A stretch of 53,164 bases of DNA from Geobacillus icigianus (GCF_000750005.1 NZ_JPYA01000029.1:1-53164), one strand, 5' to 3'; counted from the first letter of the stretch, positions 16,653 through 25,227 are shown. Made by a program: numbers and translations. Notes: generated by a model from the letters alone, not told the origin.

Positions 16653-18044
16653 CTATTGAACATCTTTTTTCAACATGTTCACCATCAAGGCAGTGACCAT
16701 CACACCGATAACAATAGAAATGAAAAACATGATCCAGTTGTCCACCGCTCCTAGCACAGCCACGACAGGACCTCCATGCGGCACATGATCACCAACCTTA
16801 CTTACCATAGCAATGGCCGCTCCAACCATCGAACCAACCATAATGGACGGGATCACCCGCAGCGGATCTTTCGCCGCAAATGGAATTGCACCTTCAGTGA
16901 TACCGACAAGTCCCATCGCCAAAGCTGCTTTCCCTGCTTCTTGCTCTTCTTTCTCATATTTTTTCTTGTTTAATAGCGTCGCCACTCCCATGCCCAGAGG
17001 CGGAATGCAAATGGCAGCTGCAATGGCTCCCATAATATAGACGTTGCCTTCCCCAATCATCGTCGCGCCAAAAAGGAAAGCGACCTTATTCACCGGACCA
17101 CCCATATCAAAGGCGATCATCGCGCCCAAAATCAGCGCCAAAGCGATGCTGCTGGTCCCTTGCATATTATTTAACAAGTGAGTAAGCCCGCCCATCATGC
17201 TTGAGATCGGTTGGCCAATCACATAGATAAACAGCGCTGCGACCACAAATGTTGACAAAATCGGGATCACTAAAATGGGCATAATTGGTTGAATCATTTT
17301 GGGTACACTCCACGATTTCAACCATTTCGCTACATATCCAGCAATAAATCCAGCAACAATTCCACCTAAAAATCCAGCCCCTGCCTCACTATGATAAAAA
17401 CTGCCGTTAGCGGCGATATAACCGCCAATCATTCCAGGCGCCAATCCCGGACGATCCGCGATACTCATCGCGATAAATCCCGCTAAAATCGGAACCATGA
17501 AGGTAAATCCAACACTACCGACACTTAACACCGTATTCCAAAATTCACTTTTCACTTGCAAGCCTTCTCCTGTCGGATCACCGCCAATGGCTAACGACAA
17601 AGCAATCAGCAATCCGCCGACCACAACAAACGGAATCATGTACGATACTCCATTCATTAAATGACGATAAATAGGGTTTTGCTTCGACTTCATTTCTTTC
17701 TTATACTCTTCGACTGATTTCAGATTGGGCTTGTATACCGGTACAGTTCCGTCTATAAACTGCTGGATTAATTTTTCCGGATGGCGGATTCCTTCTTGAA
17801 CACCGACTTCGATCAATCTTTTTCCGACAAAACGGGACTTGTCCACCGTCTTATCAGCGGCGATAATAATGCCGTCCGCCTCACGAATCTCTTGCTCCGT
17901 CAGCTCATTTTCCACACCGATGGAGCCTTGTGTCTCTACTTTCATTTCGACCCCAAGTTTCTGCGCCGCCTTTTGCAAATTTTCGGCGGCCATATACGTA
18001 TGAGCAATGCCATTTGGGCACGAAGTGATGGCTAACACCTTCAT
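16653..18044 (-). CDS. PTS fructose-family EIIBC transporter
   Basis: 463-residue membrane permease that imports and phosphorylates a sugar. The IIB domain is N-terminal with active-site Cys9 in ITSCPNGIAHT; a linker (about 95-115) leads to the IIC domain with eight to ten membrane segments, including GPVNKVAFLFG and ITEGAIPFAAKDPLR, typical of fructose-specific IIC. The start at 18044 follows AAAGGGGA. IIA is encoded separately downstream and a PRD regulator upstream on the same strand. The regulatory region carries a palindromic operator and a cre-like site. Fructose, mannose-type or polyol substrates are all possible. Confidence 0.92.
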   Translation of the reverse strand: MKVLAITSCPNGIAHTYMAAENLQKAAQKLGVEMKVETQGSIGVENELTEQEIREADGIIIAADKTVDKSRFVGKRLIEVGVQEGIRHPEKLIQQFIDGTVPVYKPNLKSVEEYKKEMKSKQNPIYRHLMNGVSYMIPFVVVGGLLIALSLAIGGDPTGEGLQVKSEFWNTVLSVGSVGFTFMVPILAGFIAMSIADRPGLAPGMIGGYIAANGSFYHSEAGAGFLGGIVAGFIAGYVAKWLKSWSVPKMIQPIMPILVIPILSTFVVAALFIYVIGQPISSMMGGLTHLLNNMQGTSSIALALILGAMIAFDMGGPVNKVAFLFGATMIGEGNVYIMGAIAAAICIPPLGMGVATLLNKKKYEKEEQEAGKAALAMGLVGITEGAIPFAAKDPLRVIPSIMVGSMVGAAIAMVSKVGDHVPHGGPVVAVLGAVDNWIMFFISIVIGVMVTALMVNMLKKDVQ

Positions 18045-18067
18045 GCGAATTCCCCTTTCTCCGCTTA

Positions 18068-18081
18068 AGTAACCGTTTTCA
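18068..18081 (-). promoter_or_regulatory. cre-like CcpA site in the PTS leader
   Basis: On the minus strand TGAAAACGGTTACT fits the cre consensus TGWAANCGNTNWCA at 13 of 14 positions. It overlaps the expected transcription start just downstream of the -10, so CcpA binding would repress. Confidence 0.55.
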
Positions 18082-18086
18082 TCTTT

Positions 18087-18145
18087 ACTATACAAGGAAA
18101 TTCGCTTGTAAAAAGGTCAAATTTTTACCGAAATATGCGGTAAAA
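18087..18145 (-). promoter_or_regulatory. Promoter and palindromic operator of the PTS operon
   Basis: A perfect dyad, TTTTACCG (18123-18130) and CGGTAAAA (18138-18145) with a seven-base centre, lies upstream of TTGACC (18115-18120) and TATAGT (18087-18092) on the minus strand. The -35/-10 spacer of 22 bases is too long for a good constitutive promoter, and the dyad sits near -54, as an activator site would. The PRD regulator encoded next door is the likely ligand. Confidence 0.6.
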
Positions 18146-18180
18146 CGTTGTTTTTTGTCAAAATAACGACTTCTGTTCAC

Positions 18181-20124
18181 TCAGTCCATGGCTTTCAAAC
18201 ACGAATGAAGCACCTTGAGCCATTGCTCACGGGTTGTCTCTTTCACTAGTTTTTGCACCATGTCCGGATGCTCACTCAACCATGATAATTCCCGAAACAA
18301 CTGTTTCGTCGACCCACGTTTTTCTTTTACAGCGAGCAAAAAAACGAGCTGAACGCTCTCTCCTCCCCAATCGAGCGGTTGTTTTAGCGTGGCGACAGCG
18401 ATGGCTGATTGCCGAATAAACCGTGGGTCGCCATGCGGAATGGCCATACCCGAACCGATGGCAGTAGCTGCTGTTTTTTCTCGAATGATCGCGCTATGAA
18501 TATACTGCTCCTCTACGTAACCGAATTGATTCAGGGCGCTTGCCAATTCCTCAATCACCTCATATCGGTGTTCCTTTTCTAACTGAAGAACGATAACCCC
18601 TGACTGTAAAAAAGAAAAAAGCGCTAGTTGATCCATCTTAGGGTCTTGATCGTAGCAGTATTTCAAAAAACGTTCAATCTTCTTAAGGTCGCTTTTCGGC
18701 AGGAGAGGAGAAACGACGATAACCGGCACACCACTGGTTGTTAAAGGCGCCGTAGATATAATAAGGTCAATACGCTGCTGCTGCACATAACGATCCACTT
18801 CCTCTTTCCTGACACTCCCAACAATATGCAAATCGCGAAAATGGCTCTCCAATTTCGTTTGAATCAGCTGCGACATGCCAATCCCGAGTTGGCAAACGAT
18901 TAGGACATGTTGATGTTGTGCATTAACTTTTTTCAATCGTTCATAAGAAGCCTGGAAGTGTAAAGCAAGATAAGCAGCCTCTTCTTCAGGAATCTTGTAC
19001 GGAAACTGGGAGTTCAGCTCAGTCACCGCAGCAATCACTCGATCAAACATATAAGGGTACGCTTTTTTAATCTCACTGACCATCGGATTCGAAATCGGCA
19101 ACCCGTGAATCAAACGATGGAAAGCTGCCGCTGAATGGAGAAATAGTCCCTCTTTCAGTTCGTTGTCAAGCGCAAACTCAATTCCTGTTAAACGGGACAT
19201 GCAATCAATCAAAGACTGGACAATAAAATGGATAGACTGCTCGTTCTCGAACAATATCCCCACTTCTTTGGACGGCGAGTATCGCAATTTAGCACTTAAC
19301 AAGTGGATCGTTAACAAGGTAATTTCCTCTTCTGGAAAACGAAGAGCAAAATAGGGCTCTAATCGTTTTACAAACCCCACCATCCATGCATACTCATCTG
19401 TTTTTTGAATCCCGTCCTTGTTCGATACAGGGCCAATCGGCTTGTTCATTTTGATTCGTTTCAAGGCAATCAACGTATGAACTAACAGGCTTTCCCTCGT
19501 TTCATCTATCCATGTCATATGGTGCGGCACTTCGATCTCACTGAGCACGTTTTCAATCACCGATACTTCATGGGCAGGAAATTGCTTTTTCACAAAAGAG
19601 CGATTGGTGAAGGAACCGGCAAGTTCGCAAAGATTGGCGGCAGCGGCCCGTTTATTCCGTTCACTTCCATCGATGATCAGCCCCAATTTTTTCCTTAAAA
19701 CGAGCCGCAACCCGTACTTTTCGAGCCATTGCTCCAGTTGATGCAGCTCTTTTTTTAGCACGCTCTTAGGCATGTAGTATCGATTGGCCAACGATTGCAA
19801 AGTGACATGACTCGTTCCAAGCAACAGCTCATAAGCCATTTCCATTAAACGATCTTCTTGGCTATCGATCAAGCGAGTTGTACTATATAACCGTTGGTAT
19901 AATTTTTCCCGCTCCCCCTCATGAATGTGCAAGGTGACCCCAGTCCCAGGTTTTTTTTCTAAATACGCATTCGTATGCTGCAACAGATCAGACTCAATCA
20001 CCTTCAAGTCATTCCGAATGGTTTTCTCCGAGCAGCCAATCACGTCAGCTAGGTGCTGGGTAGAAACATATTGGTTCGAATCCGATAATAAGATCCGTAA
20101 AATTTCTTTCTGGCGTTCGTTCAT
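18181..20124 (-). CDS. PRD-containing transcriptional activator of the PTS operon (BglG/MtlR type)
   Basis: 647 residues. A DeoR-like helix-turn-helix (residues 1-60, with YVSTQHLADVIGCSEKTIRNDL) and a second HTH (about 85-150) are followed by two PTS-regulation domains with conserved histidines (VHTLIALKR and TIHLLSAK in PRD1; FLHSAAAFHRL and LALHFQAS in PRD2). Then come an EIIB-like domain with CQLGIGMS and an EIIA-like domain with GSGMAIPHGDP. This is the MtlR/LicR/ManR architecture: activity is set by phosphorylation from HPr and the cognate EII. The start at 20124 follows GAGGTG. Same strand and just upstream of the IIBC gene. Confidence 0.92.
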   Translation of the reverse strand: MNERQKEILRILLSDSNQYVSTQHLADVIGCSEKTIRNDLKVIESDLLQHTNAYLEKKPGTGVTLHIHEGEREKLYQRLYSTTRLIDSQEDRLMEMAYELLLGTSHVTLQSLANRYYMPKSVLKKELHQLEQWLEKYGLRLVLRKKLGLIIDGSERNKRAAAANLCELAGSFTNRSFVKKQFPAHEVSVIENVLSEIEVPHHMTWIDETRESLLVHTLIALKRIKMNKPIGPVSNKDGIQKTDEYAWMVGFVKRLEPYFALRFPEEEITLLTIHLLSAKLRYSPSKEVGILFENEQSIHFIVQSLIDCMSRLTGIEFALDNELKEGLFLHSAAAFHRLIHGLPISNPMVSEIKKAYPYMFDRVIAAVTELNSQFPYKIPEEEAAYLALHFQASYERLKKVNAQHQHVLIVCQLGIGMSQLIQTKLESHFRDLHIVGSVRKEEVDRYVQQQRIDLIISTAPLTTSGVPVIVVSPLLPKSDLKKIERFLKYCYDQDPKMDQLALFSFLQSGVIVLQLEKEHRYEVIEELASALNQFGYVEEQYIHSAIIREKTAATAIGSGMAIPHGDPRFIRQSAIAVATLKQPLDWGGESVQLVFLLAVKEKRGSTKQLFRELSWLSEHPDMVQKLVKETTREQWLKVLHSCLKAMD

Positions 20125-20269
20125 CGGATGTATTTCACCTCGTTGAGCTGTCGTAATGGTTGCTGAATAGATCACACCCGTTTCGGTCATTCCCATTCTA
20201 CTATATTCCGAATCATTGGACGAATTACAGATTCAACAAATCGAAAAAGAAATCCGCCGGACAATATAG

Positions 20270-20331
20270 AAAAGGATCGGCTGGAAACAGCTCTCATGAA
20301 AGGTCTGCCCACTAATGCCGATCCTTTTTTT
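20270..20331. terminator. Bidirectional terminator after the DUF1861 gene
   Basis: Stem GGATCGGC (20274-20281) with GCCGATCC (20317-20324), flanked by A-run and T-run, so that it can terminate in both directions. On the minus strand it ends the DUF1861 transcript before the PTS regulator. Confidence 0.75.
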
Positions 20332-20344
20332 CTTCATCTTCCGT

Positions 20345-21316
20345 TTAGACAGAAGCATACATCCGATCAAGTTCTTGCGCCTCGTACTTGACAAACGGGT
20401 CGATCAAGGAAATTTTTTGTGCCTCGGCATCGCCGACACCGGCGTACAGCTCGGCGGTGCCGTCGCCTTTGCGGATCAAGCCGCCGCTGAAGACGACGTT
20501 CGTCAAATCCGGCCGCTTCGCCGGCCCATCCAAAAAGTGAGAGCGAAGCGCCAACAATTCCAGCTCGGAGCGCTCCATCGTCTCCGGATTCAATACGAAC
20601 ACCATCGGATAGTAATGGCGGTTGCCGTGCTCGTCAAAGCAGGCGATATGGCCGAGCGCCCCAACAAGCCCGTTGGCCAACAAATGCGCTTCATTCACAC
20701 CGCCCCATTCCTCATCGGTGAATTGGGCGTCAAGCAGCGGAGCGGCTTCAATGACGTCCGGCGTCAAGTCATCGAGCGAAAAAATGCGGGTAAAGCCGAT
20801 CTTTCCGCGTCCGCCCTTTTCCCCTTGCGGCCGGGTGAAAACGCCGATCGAGCCGTCTTTCAGCTCGACAAGCCGAATATCTTTCATCCCGTCCGGCCCC
20901 TGCGCGAACGGTTTCAGCCCCCGGATGTTCGGGCCGCGGTAAAAGACCGTCCGCCAACAATACTCGCCGTCGAACACCGGATGCGGAAACGTTTCCACCC
21001 CACCAAACACAAGCTGGCCGTGAATGCGCGCCACAAACGGATCTTGCAAGGCAAACACCGGCGCTCCTTCGCGCGGAATCCAAACCCCATCGCGCTCCAC
21101 GAAAAAGTACACTTCCGACTGTTCGCTGTCCCGCGATTCAACGCGGCCAGCGATGACCAACTCGCCGTCATCTGCAAACGGCGCGGAAATATTATAAACG
21201 TCTCGATCCCCAACACCCGCAAAGCGCAATTTTTGCGGCTCAAACGGCTGTGGGGCCAAGCGGAATTCATCGACTAACACTTGACATGTCTTCAATGTCG
21301 GTGATTGGAACAGCAT
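20345..21316 (-). CDS. DUF1861 family protein, probable beta-propeller glycoside-active enzyme (paralogue 1)
   Basis: 323 residues, unknown biochemical function. Motifs such as GVGDRDVYNISAPF, VIAGRVESRDSE, FALQDPFVARIHGQLVFGG and HFLDGPAKRPDL recur almost unchanged in the paralogue at 27.8-28.8 kb, which sits beside a GH130 gene. The LQDPF-x8-LVFGGVE pattern parallels EDPRIT-x9-YIYFS of GH130 and other five-bladed propeller glycosidases, so a carbohydrate-active fold is inferred. The start at 21316 follows GGAGGG. Single gene with its own promoter: TATAAT at about 21500 with TTCACA upstream, spacer 16. No signal peptide. Confidence 0.75.
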   Translation of the reverse strand: MLFQSPTLKTCQVLVDEFRLAPQPFEPQKLRFAGVGDRDVYNISAPFADDGELVIAGRVESRDSEQSEVYFFVERDGVWIPREGAPVFALQDPFVARIHGQLVFGGVETFPHPVFDGEYCWRTVFYRGPNIRGLKPFAQGPDGMKDIRLVELKDGSIGVFTRPQGEKGGRGKIGFTRIFSLDDLTPDVIEAAPLLDAQFTDEEWGGVNEAHLLANGLVGALGHIACFDEHGNRHYYPMVFVLNPETMERSELELLALRSHFLDGPAKRPDLTNVVFSGGLIRKGDGTAELYAGVGDAEAQKISLIDPFVKYEAQELDRMYASV

Positions 21317-21542
21317 CATCATCCCTCCAGGCGTTGCCAAAAACGCCGTGCGCCTTGTTTTTGGCTGTTGTCCCTGAACAGGCTTGCGCAGGAAACGCTC
21401 GTTGACTTCCTTTTCCCCAATTCCCATTCATCGGACAGGAATGGCAGCGCCACCTCCTAGGCTAGACAAGGAAGTCCATGAAACTCGTTTGTGTGTTATA
21501 TTATAATATGATATGGAGAATTGTGAAACCCGTTATTGTTTG

Positions 21543-21585
21543 CCAAAAAAGAAGGGCCAAGCGTTGTCAAGGCCCTTTTTCTTCC
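21543..21585. terminator. Terminator of the macro-domain operon
   Basis: AAGGGCC/GGCCCTT stem (21552-21558, 21571-21577) flanked by A-run and T-run, able to work in both directions. It begins just after the macro-domain stop codon. Confidence 0.8.
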
Positions 21586-22074
21586 TTATTCATCTGGCTG
21601 AATGTGACGGATCAACGACTCATCGATGTCCACGACCACAAACTCCACATCCGTTACCGGCGCGAGCACCTCGACAAACAACCGCGCCACTTTTTCTTTG
21701 TCAAGACCCCCGACACCTGTCCCGAGCGCCGGAAGCGCCACCTTCTTGATCCCGTGCTCCCGGCAGTGCGCGACCAGCCGCTCGAGGCATTGGCGAACGA
21801 TCGCATACGACGTCTCTCCTGCCGGCTGCTTCATCGTCACAAGATGAATCACGCCGCGAAACGGCAACGTTCCCGCTCCGGTCACATACAGATCGCCCGG
21901 CTGTGGATCTTGCGCCTGGCAGATGCGGATCGCCTCTTCCTCAATCACGCGTCCGCCCGCTCGGCGAATCGCCGCCGCCACCCCGCCGCCCATCGGCCCG
22001 ATGCCGTTGGCGGCATTGCAAATGTACTCGATCCCTTCCACCTTCGTCAAATCGCCGACCATGGCGCGTATCAC
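21586..22074 (-). CDS. Macro-domain (ADP-ribose-binding) protein
   Basis: 162 residues. Macro-domain signature elements are visible: CNAANGIGPMGGGVAAAIRRAGG (residues about 19-41, ligand loop), a GTLPFRGVIHLVT strand, and PALGTGVGGLDKEKVA, the phosphate-binding loop. Members bind or hydrolyse ADP-ribose esters or O-acetyl-ADP-ribose and can reverse ADP-ribosylation. The GTG start at 22074 follows GGAGGG. Last gene of a tightly packed set (ATPase, nuclease-like, DUF488, macro), closed by a terminator. Confidence 0.88.
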   Translation of the reverse strand: MIRAMVGDLTKVEGIEYICNAANGIGPMGGGVAAAIRRAGGRVIEEEAIRICQAQDPQPGDLYVTGAGTLPFRGVIHLVTMKQPAGETSYAIVRQCLERLVAHCREHGIKKVALPALGTGVGGLDKEKVARLFVEVLAPVTDVEFVVVDIDESLIRHIQPDE

Positions 22075-22108
22075 CGTTCATCCCTCCCGCCAAGGTTGAT
22101 CGTTATCG

Positions 22109-22504
22109 TCATTCCATCTGTTCGCACCGCTTCCCATATGCTCCGTTATGGCCGCACCGATGCAAAAATTCCCGCAGCACAACAGCATGGTTATATCGCT
22201 CATCTTTCGCCGCATAAAGCAGCGTCACCGTTCCCGAAAGCGAAAGCAGCTCCTTCACCAACGCCTGCTTCGTCCCGTCTGTCGTAAGCTCCCACTCGTA
22301 CCGCCTAGCAAACTCGGTAAACCGCTCGGGCCGATGGCCGAACCATTGCCGCAATTCCGAGCTTGGGGCGATCGCCTTCATCCATCGGTCAAGGTGCGCC
22401 TCGCTTTTCGCCACGCCCCGCGGCCAAAGGCGGTCAACGAGAATGCGGATGCCATCATCGCGTTCGGCCGGGGTATAAATCCGTTTTAGCCGGTAATCAT
22501 CCAT
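22109..22504 (-). CDS. DUF488 family protein, YeaO-like
   Basis: 131 residues. The family motifs RILVDRLWPRGV near the N-terminus, LRQWFGHRPERFTEFARRY in the centre and TLLYAAKDERYNHAVVLREFL near the C-terminus are intact. Proteins of this family are common in bacteria, small and cytoplasmic; their role is not known. The start at 22504 has GAAAGAGG upstream. It lies 21 bases after the nuclease-like gene and 34 before the macro-domain gene on the same strand. Confidence 0.85.
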   Translation of the reverse strand: MDDYRLKRIYTPAERDDGIRILVDRLWPRGVAKSEAHLDRWMKAIAPSSELRQWFGHRPERFTEFARRYEWELTTDGTKQALVKELLSLSGTVTLLYAAKDERYNHAVVLREFLHRCGHNGAYGKRCEQME

Positions 22505-22525
22505 ATCGTTTGCCTCTTTCCTGCC

Positions 22526-22957
22526 CTATACGTTTACCTCGTCCCACTTGGCCTTTACCACTAATGTCCCGCCCGTTCTCCTCAACATTTTTTCCAGCTT
22601 AATCAAATAAGTCGATTTCAAAGCGGGCGTCCTCACACGGGTAGTCACGATTCTCCCTTCGAATATATATCCAGGCAACCATTTCCCTAACTGTTCAATT
22701 GTTCGGGTGATCTGGTGTACGGCTTTCTCAAGGTCAGACCCTTTTAGTTCGATGAAAAATGCCCGATCTCCTTCTATCACTAAAAATAAAAAATCGCATT
22801 TTACCCCCTCTTTAAGCAGACAACCGTCTACACGGTACAGGGCCACCCTCTTTTCCTTCTTGTTGACGAAACGAACCCCTCTTCCGTTTTCCTCAACAAC
22901 AGCTAATTTTCGATGGTCGCAATATTGCAAACAACTTTCCCATTCTACAACCCACAT
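22526..22957 (-). CDS. Small PD-(D/E)XK-like putative nuclease
   Basis: 143 residues, no family that I can name. The pattern CDFLFLVIEGDRAFFIELKG gives Asp55, Glu70 and Lys72 in the D-x(n)-ExK layout of the restriction-endonuclease fold, followed by a helix with Gln82 and Gln89 that also fits. An aromatic-rich N-terminus (MWVVEWESC) precedes it. The start lies two bases after the stop of the upstream ATPase gene, with GGGGGAG overlapping the ATPase 3' end, so the two are translationally coupled. The pairing suggests an ATPase-nuclease effector module. Catalytic function is inferred from motif spacing only. Confidence 0.6.
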   Translation of the reverse strand: MWVVEWESCLQYCDHRKLAVVEENGRGVRFVNKKEKRVALYRVDGCLLKEGVKCDFLFLVIEGDRAFFIELKGSDLEKAVHQITRTIEQLGKWLPGYIFEGRIVTTRVRTPALKSTYLIKLEKMLRRTGGTLVVKAKWDEVNV

Positions 22958-22959
22958 GT

Positions 22960-24273
22960 TTACTCCCCCGCTTCCTCCGCCTCCATGAGCTCATCAAGTA
23001 CACGGTTGATCGCAGATGATGCTTCATCGATCGCTTCGGCCTGAATCAACCGTAATTCATCATCGATAATGCTTCGGTAGCGGAATCTCCCTCCCTCGCT
23101 CTCCAGCATGTAGGCCTTTAACCGCTCCGGAGAAAGGCGCAGCTTTCGGTCCACAATCGGATCGGCGCGTCGATCCAGCTTTTCTCCCATCTTGGCCGCG
23201 TACAAATAAATATTGAAAGCGGATAAAATATATGGGCTATGAGTCGTAATCACTAGCGTATTATCCGTCGCATTTAGCAATAATGCAAACAAGGCGACCA
23301 TTTCTTTTTGCGCGCTCGGGTACAAGTGAGCCTCAGGCTCCTCAATAACCATAAACACTCGTCGCCGTTCCAAAATAACCGTGAATATAAGCAACAAAAT
23401 CCACACTACTTCTTGTTGCCCTGAGGATGAAAATTTTAGCTTTGTATACTCTCTTTCATTAAAAAAGATTTTTTCTCCATGGTCAGAGAACATGTACTTT
23501 CCTTTCATCACCCGCTCAATAATATCAATGGCAAACCGAATCGCCTCAAAGTCAATTTTCTCTGTCGAAAATTTTTTCCGATCCTCGACAATTTCCTCAA
23601 ACGATTGCGAAAACATCTTCTTCAGCAAGTTAATTCGTTCGATAAACTGTTCTGTCAAGACATCGAGTTGCCGTGGGTTAATATCTTGCAGCTGATCGGA
23701 CAACGTCGCGACTAAACTTCTACCTGCCGGAATGAAGATCGATGTTTTCGAATCGCCAAATACTTCATCAATAGACGTTTTAATTGTTTCCACAACACTT
23801 TGTTGCCGCGCTTTCCAAGATGAGACATTCCAAAAATCAGTCAACAGCCGCTCTTGATATTGCGTCTCTTTTTTTAGCTGAATAACGTGCTTGAACGTCT
23901 CTAAAATCCCCTTTTTCAAGGAATCGCTAAAGTGGATTTGCACATAACCATCTTTCAAGTCAAGACGCACAAATTTTCCGTCACTATATTCATAACGAAT
24001 GTGAAACGGTTTCATATGTTTTGTCGTTCCAAAGTAACCGACAAATTTTCTCCTAAGATATTTATTGAACTCAAAAAACGGGCTGTGCTCATCCGTTTGT
24101 CGGGACGAAAGCAAATAATTTACCCATTCATCCGGAATAGAGCGGAAGAAAAAAATCAGTTTGCTAATCGTACTTTTTCCGCTCGCTTGAGGACCAATCA
24201 AAATCGTTACATCGGTAATCTCCTCATCAAACAGCCCCACTGGCCCAAAATGCTCAATGCGAATGCGAGCCAT
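22960..24273 (-). CDS. ABC-type AAA ATPase (AAA15/21, OLD-like)
   Basis: 437 residues. Walker A GPQASGKST (27-35, Lys33), ABC-like signature FSSSGQQE (281-288), Walker B RVFMVIEEPE (305-314) and the H-loop TTHSPY (343-348) are all intact, as in RecF/OLD/AAA15 ATPases. Between Walker A and the signature lies a long helical insertion (about 110-270) with IFIPAGRSL. No Toprim domain follows, unlike full-length OLD. Ends with an acidic helix. The start at 24273 follows GAGGAGG at six bases. Paired directly with the putative nuclease, it resembles two-gene defence modules such as Septu or PARIS in logic, not in detail. Confidence 0.8.
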   Translation of the reverse strand: MARIRIEHFGPVGLFDEEITDVTILIGPQASGKSTISKLIFFFRSIPDEWVNYLLSSRQTDEHSPFFEFNKYLRRKFVGYFGTTKHMKPFHIRYEYSDGKFVRLDLKDGYVQIHFSDSLKKGILETFKHVIQLKKETQYQERLLTDFWNVSSWKARQQSVVETIKTSIDEVFGDSKTSIFIPAGRSLVATLSDQLQDINPRQLDVLTEQFIERINLLKKMFSQSFEEIVEDRKKFSTEKIDFEAIRFAIDIIERVMKGKYMFSDHGEKIFFNEREYTKLKFSSSGQQEVVWILLLIFTVILERRRVFMVIEEPEAHLYPSAQKEMVALFALLLNATDNTLVITTHSPYILSAFNIYLYAAKMGEKLDRRADPIVDRKLRLSPERLKAYMLESEGGRFRYRSIIDDELRLIQAEAIDEASSAINRVLDELMEAEEAGE

Positions 24274-24323
24274 ACCTACCCTCCTCTTGCGGCCATTTTC
24301 GGTCTATATGATCGCCCCGCGTG

Positions 24324-24472
24324 TTAATGATCTTGAGAAAAAATACACCCGGAACTTGAAATCGTCGTTTTCCGAACATTGTTTTTCCCACTAAACAAAT
24401 TGATGCTCTTTAGCTCGTCCAATTGAATGCGCCAAATGGTTTTGCAATGTTCACCTCAAACGCTTGAATCAT
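24324..24472 (-). pseudogene. Decayed N-terminus of a second AAA15-type ATPase
   Basis: From ATG at 24472 the frame reads MIQAFEVNIAKPFGAFNWT and stops. A single-base frameshift after the Trp codon restores a reading frame, ELKSINLFSGKNNVRKTTIS, which is the Walker A region of RecF/AAA15 ATPases; the invariant glycine before Lys is Arg. That frame stops at 24324. The rest of the gene is missing. A ribosome-site-like AGGTGG lies before the ATG and a LexA box lies 49 bases upstream. It is thus a remnant of an SOS-controlled ATPase gene next to the intact one. Confidence 0.7.
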
Positions 24473-24520
24473 ACCGAGTCCACCTGCCCTCTCCTTTTAT
24501 AGGGCAACAAATTCAACAAA

Positions 24521-24532
24521 GAACATTTGTTC
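24521..24532 (-). promoter_or_regulatory. LexA/DinR SOS box
   Basis: GAACATTTGTTC is a perfect match to the Gram-positive LexA operator GAAC-N4-GTTC. On the minus strand it is followed 20-25 bases later by TATAAA (24496-24501), a good -10, so LexA would block this promoter. The first downstream frame is the ATPase remnant, then the intact ATPase operon, with no terminator in between that I can see. Confidence 0.75.
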
Positions 24533-24702
24533 TAATTTCATTGTAACCGTCCCATTCTCAAGGAACAACACGAACATTTCGACAAAAATTTCACGAAGCG
24601 AACACACGCCGGGCAATCGGTTTTTCCGTGCTGCTCCGACTTGTAAGGCCGCCATGCGTCAGAGCACACGGTTCACCGTACAAGCGGATGTTGCAATCCA
24701 GC

Positions 24703-25109
24703 CTAGAAGGGTGGTGATTTCGTGGAAAATACTGCTATTCCATCTATTTATCAGTTAGAAAAGCCTAACGAAATCAGCCTTCTTTTTTGGCGATATGTCG
24801 CTGATTTGCTCGTGGCAGCCGTTTTTCATCGCCCTCCTAGGAAGCCGGTGATTTCGTGCAAAATACTACTGATTTCACTCATTTCTCAATTAGAGAAGCG
24901 TTGCAGAATCAGTTTTCTTTTCTGAATGAAAGTGCGCTGATTGGTGTGTGCCAGCGGTTTTTCGCCCGCCATCTAGAAGGCCGGTGATTGAAGGGGGCAA
25001 GCCGCTGATCAAACCCGTTTCTCAAATGGATAAGCCTTGTCGCATCAGGAGCGCCTTTCAAACATCCCCATTGCTCAAGAGAAACAACCGTTTTTCACCA
25101 GCCTCCTAG
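24703..25109 (+). repeat. Chain of three MITE-like repeats (24703-24840, 24837-24976, 24973-25109)
   Basis: Subtypes B, B, A in order, with shared CTAG at each junction. In the second copy the inner stem is CGCTG/CAGCG where the copy at 37257 has CCGC/GCGG, supporting a kept structure. The chain lies between the SOS-controlled region and galU. Confidence 0.9.
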
Positions 25110-25227
25110 AGGAGAGCGGCCAACGGACAACGAATAACGGTTTTTTTACTGTAGGCACCATATCGTCACTGGCCCCTATTTCCTGCCCGTAATAGCCGCA
25201 ATTCCATGCACTAGCACCGATATTGAA
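25110..25227. other. Short gap before the galU 3' end
   Basis: No gene or terminator recognised. Confidence 0.3.

Noticed and set aside
20315..21277. Long plus-strand frame (320 codons)
   Set aside because: It lies opposite the DUF1861 gene, has no homology features and reflects GC-rich codon use. The same holds for 27856-28809 and 15400-16008.
21316..21430. Upstream start of the 20.3-kb DUF1861 gene (ATG at 21427)
   Set aside because: The added 37 residues are not shared with the paralogue, and GGAGGG sits right before the internal ATG at 21316.
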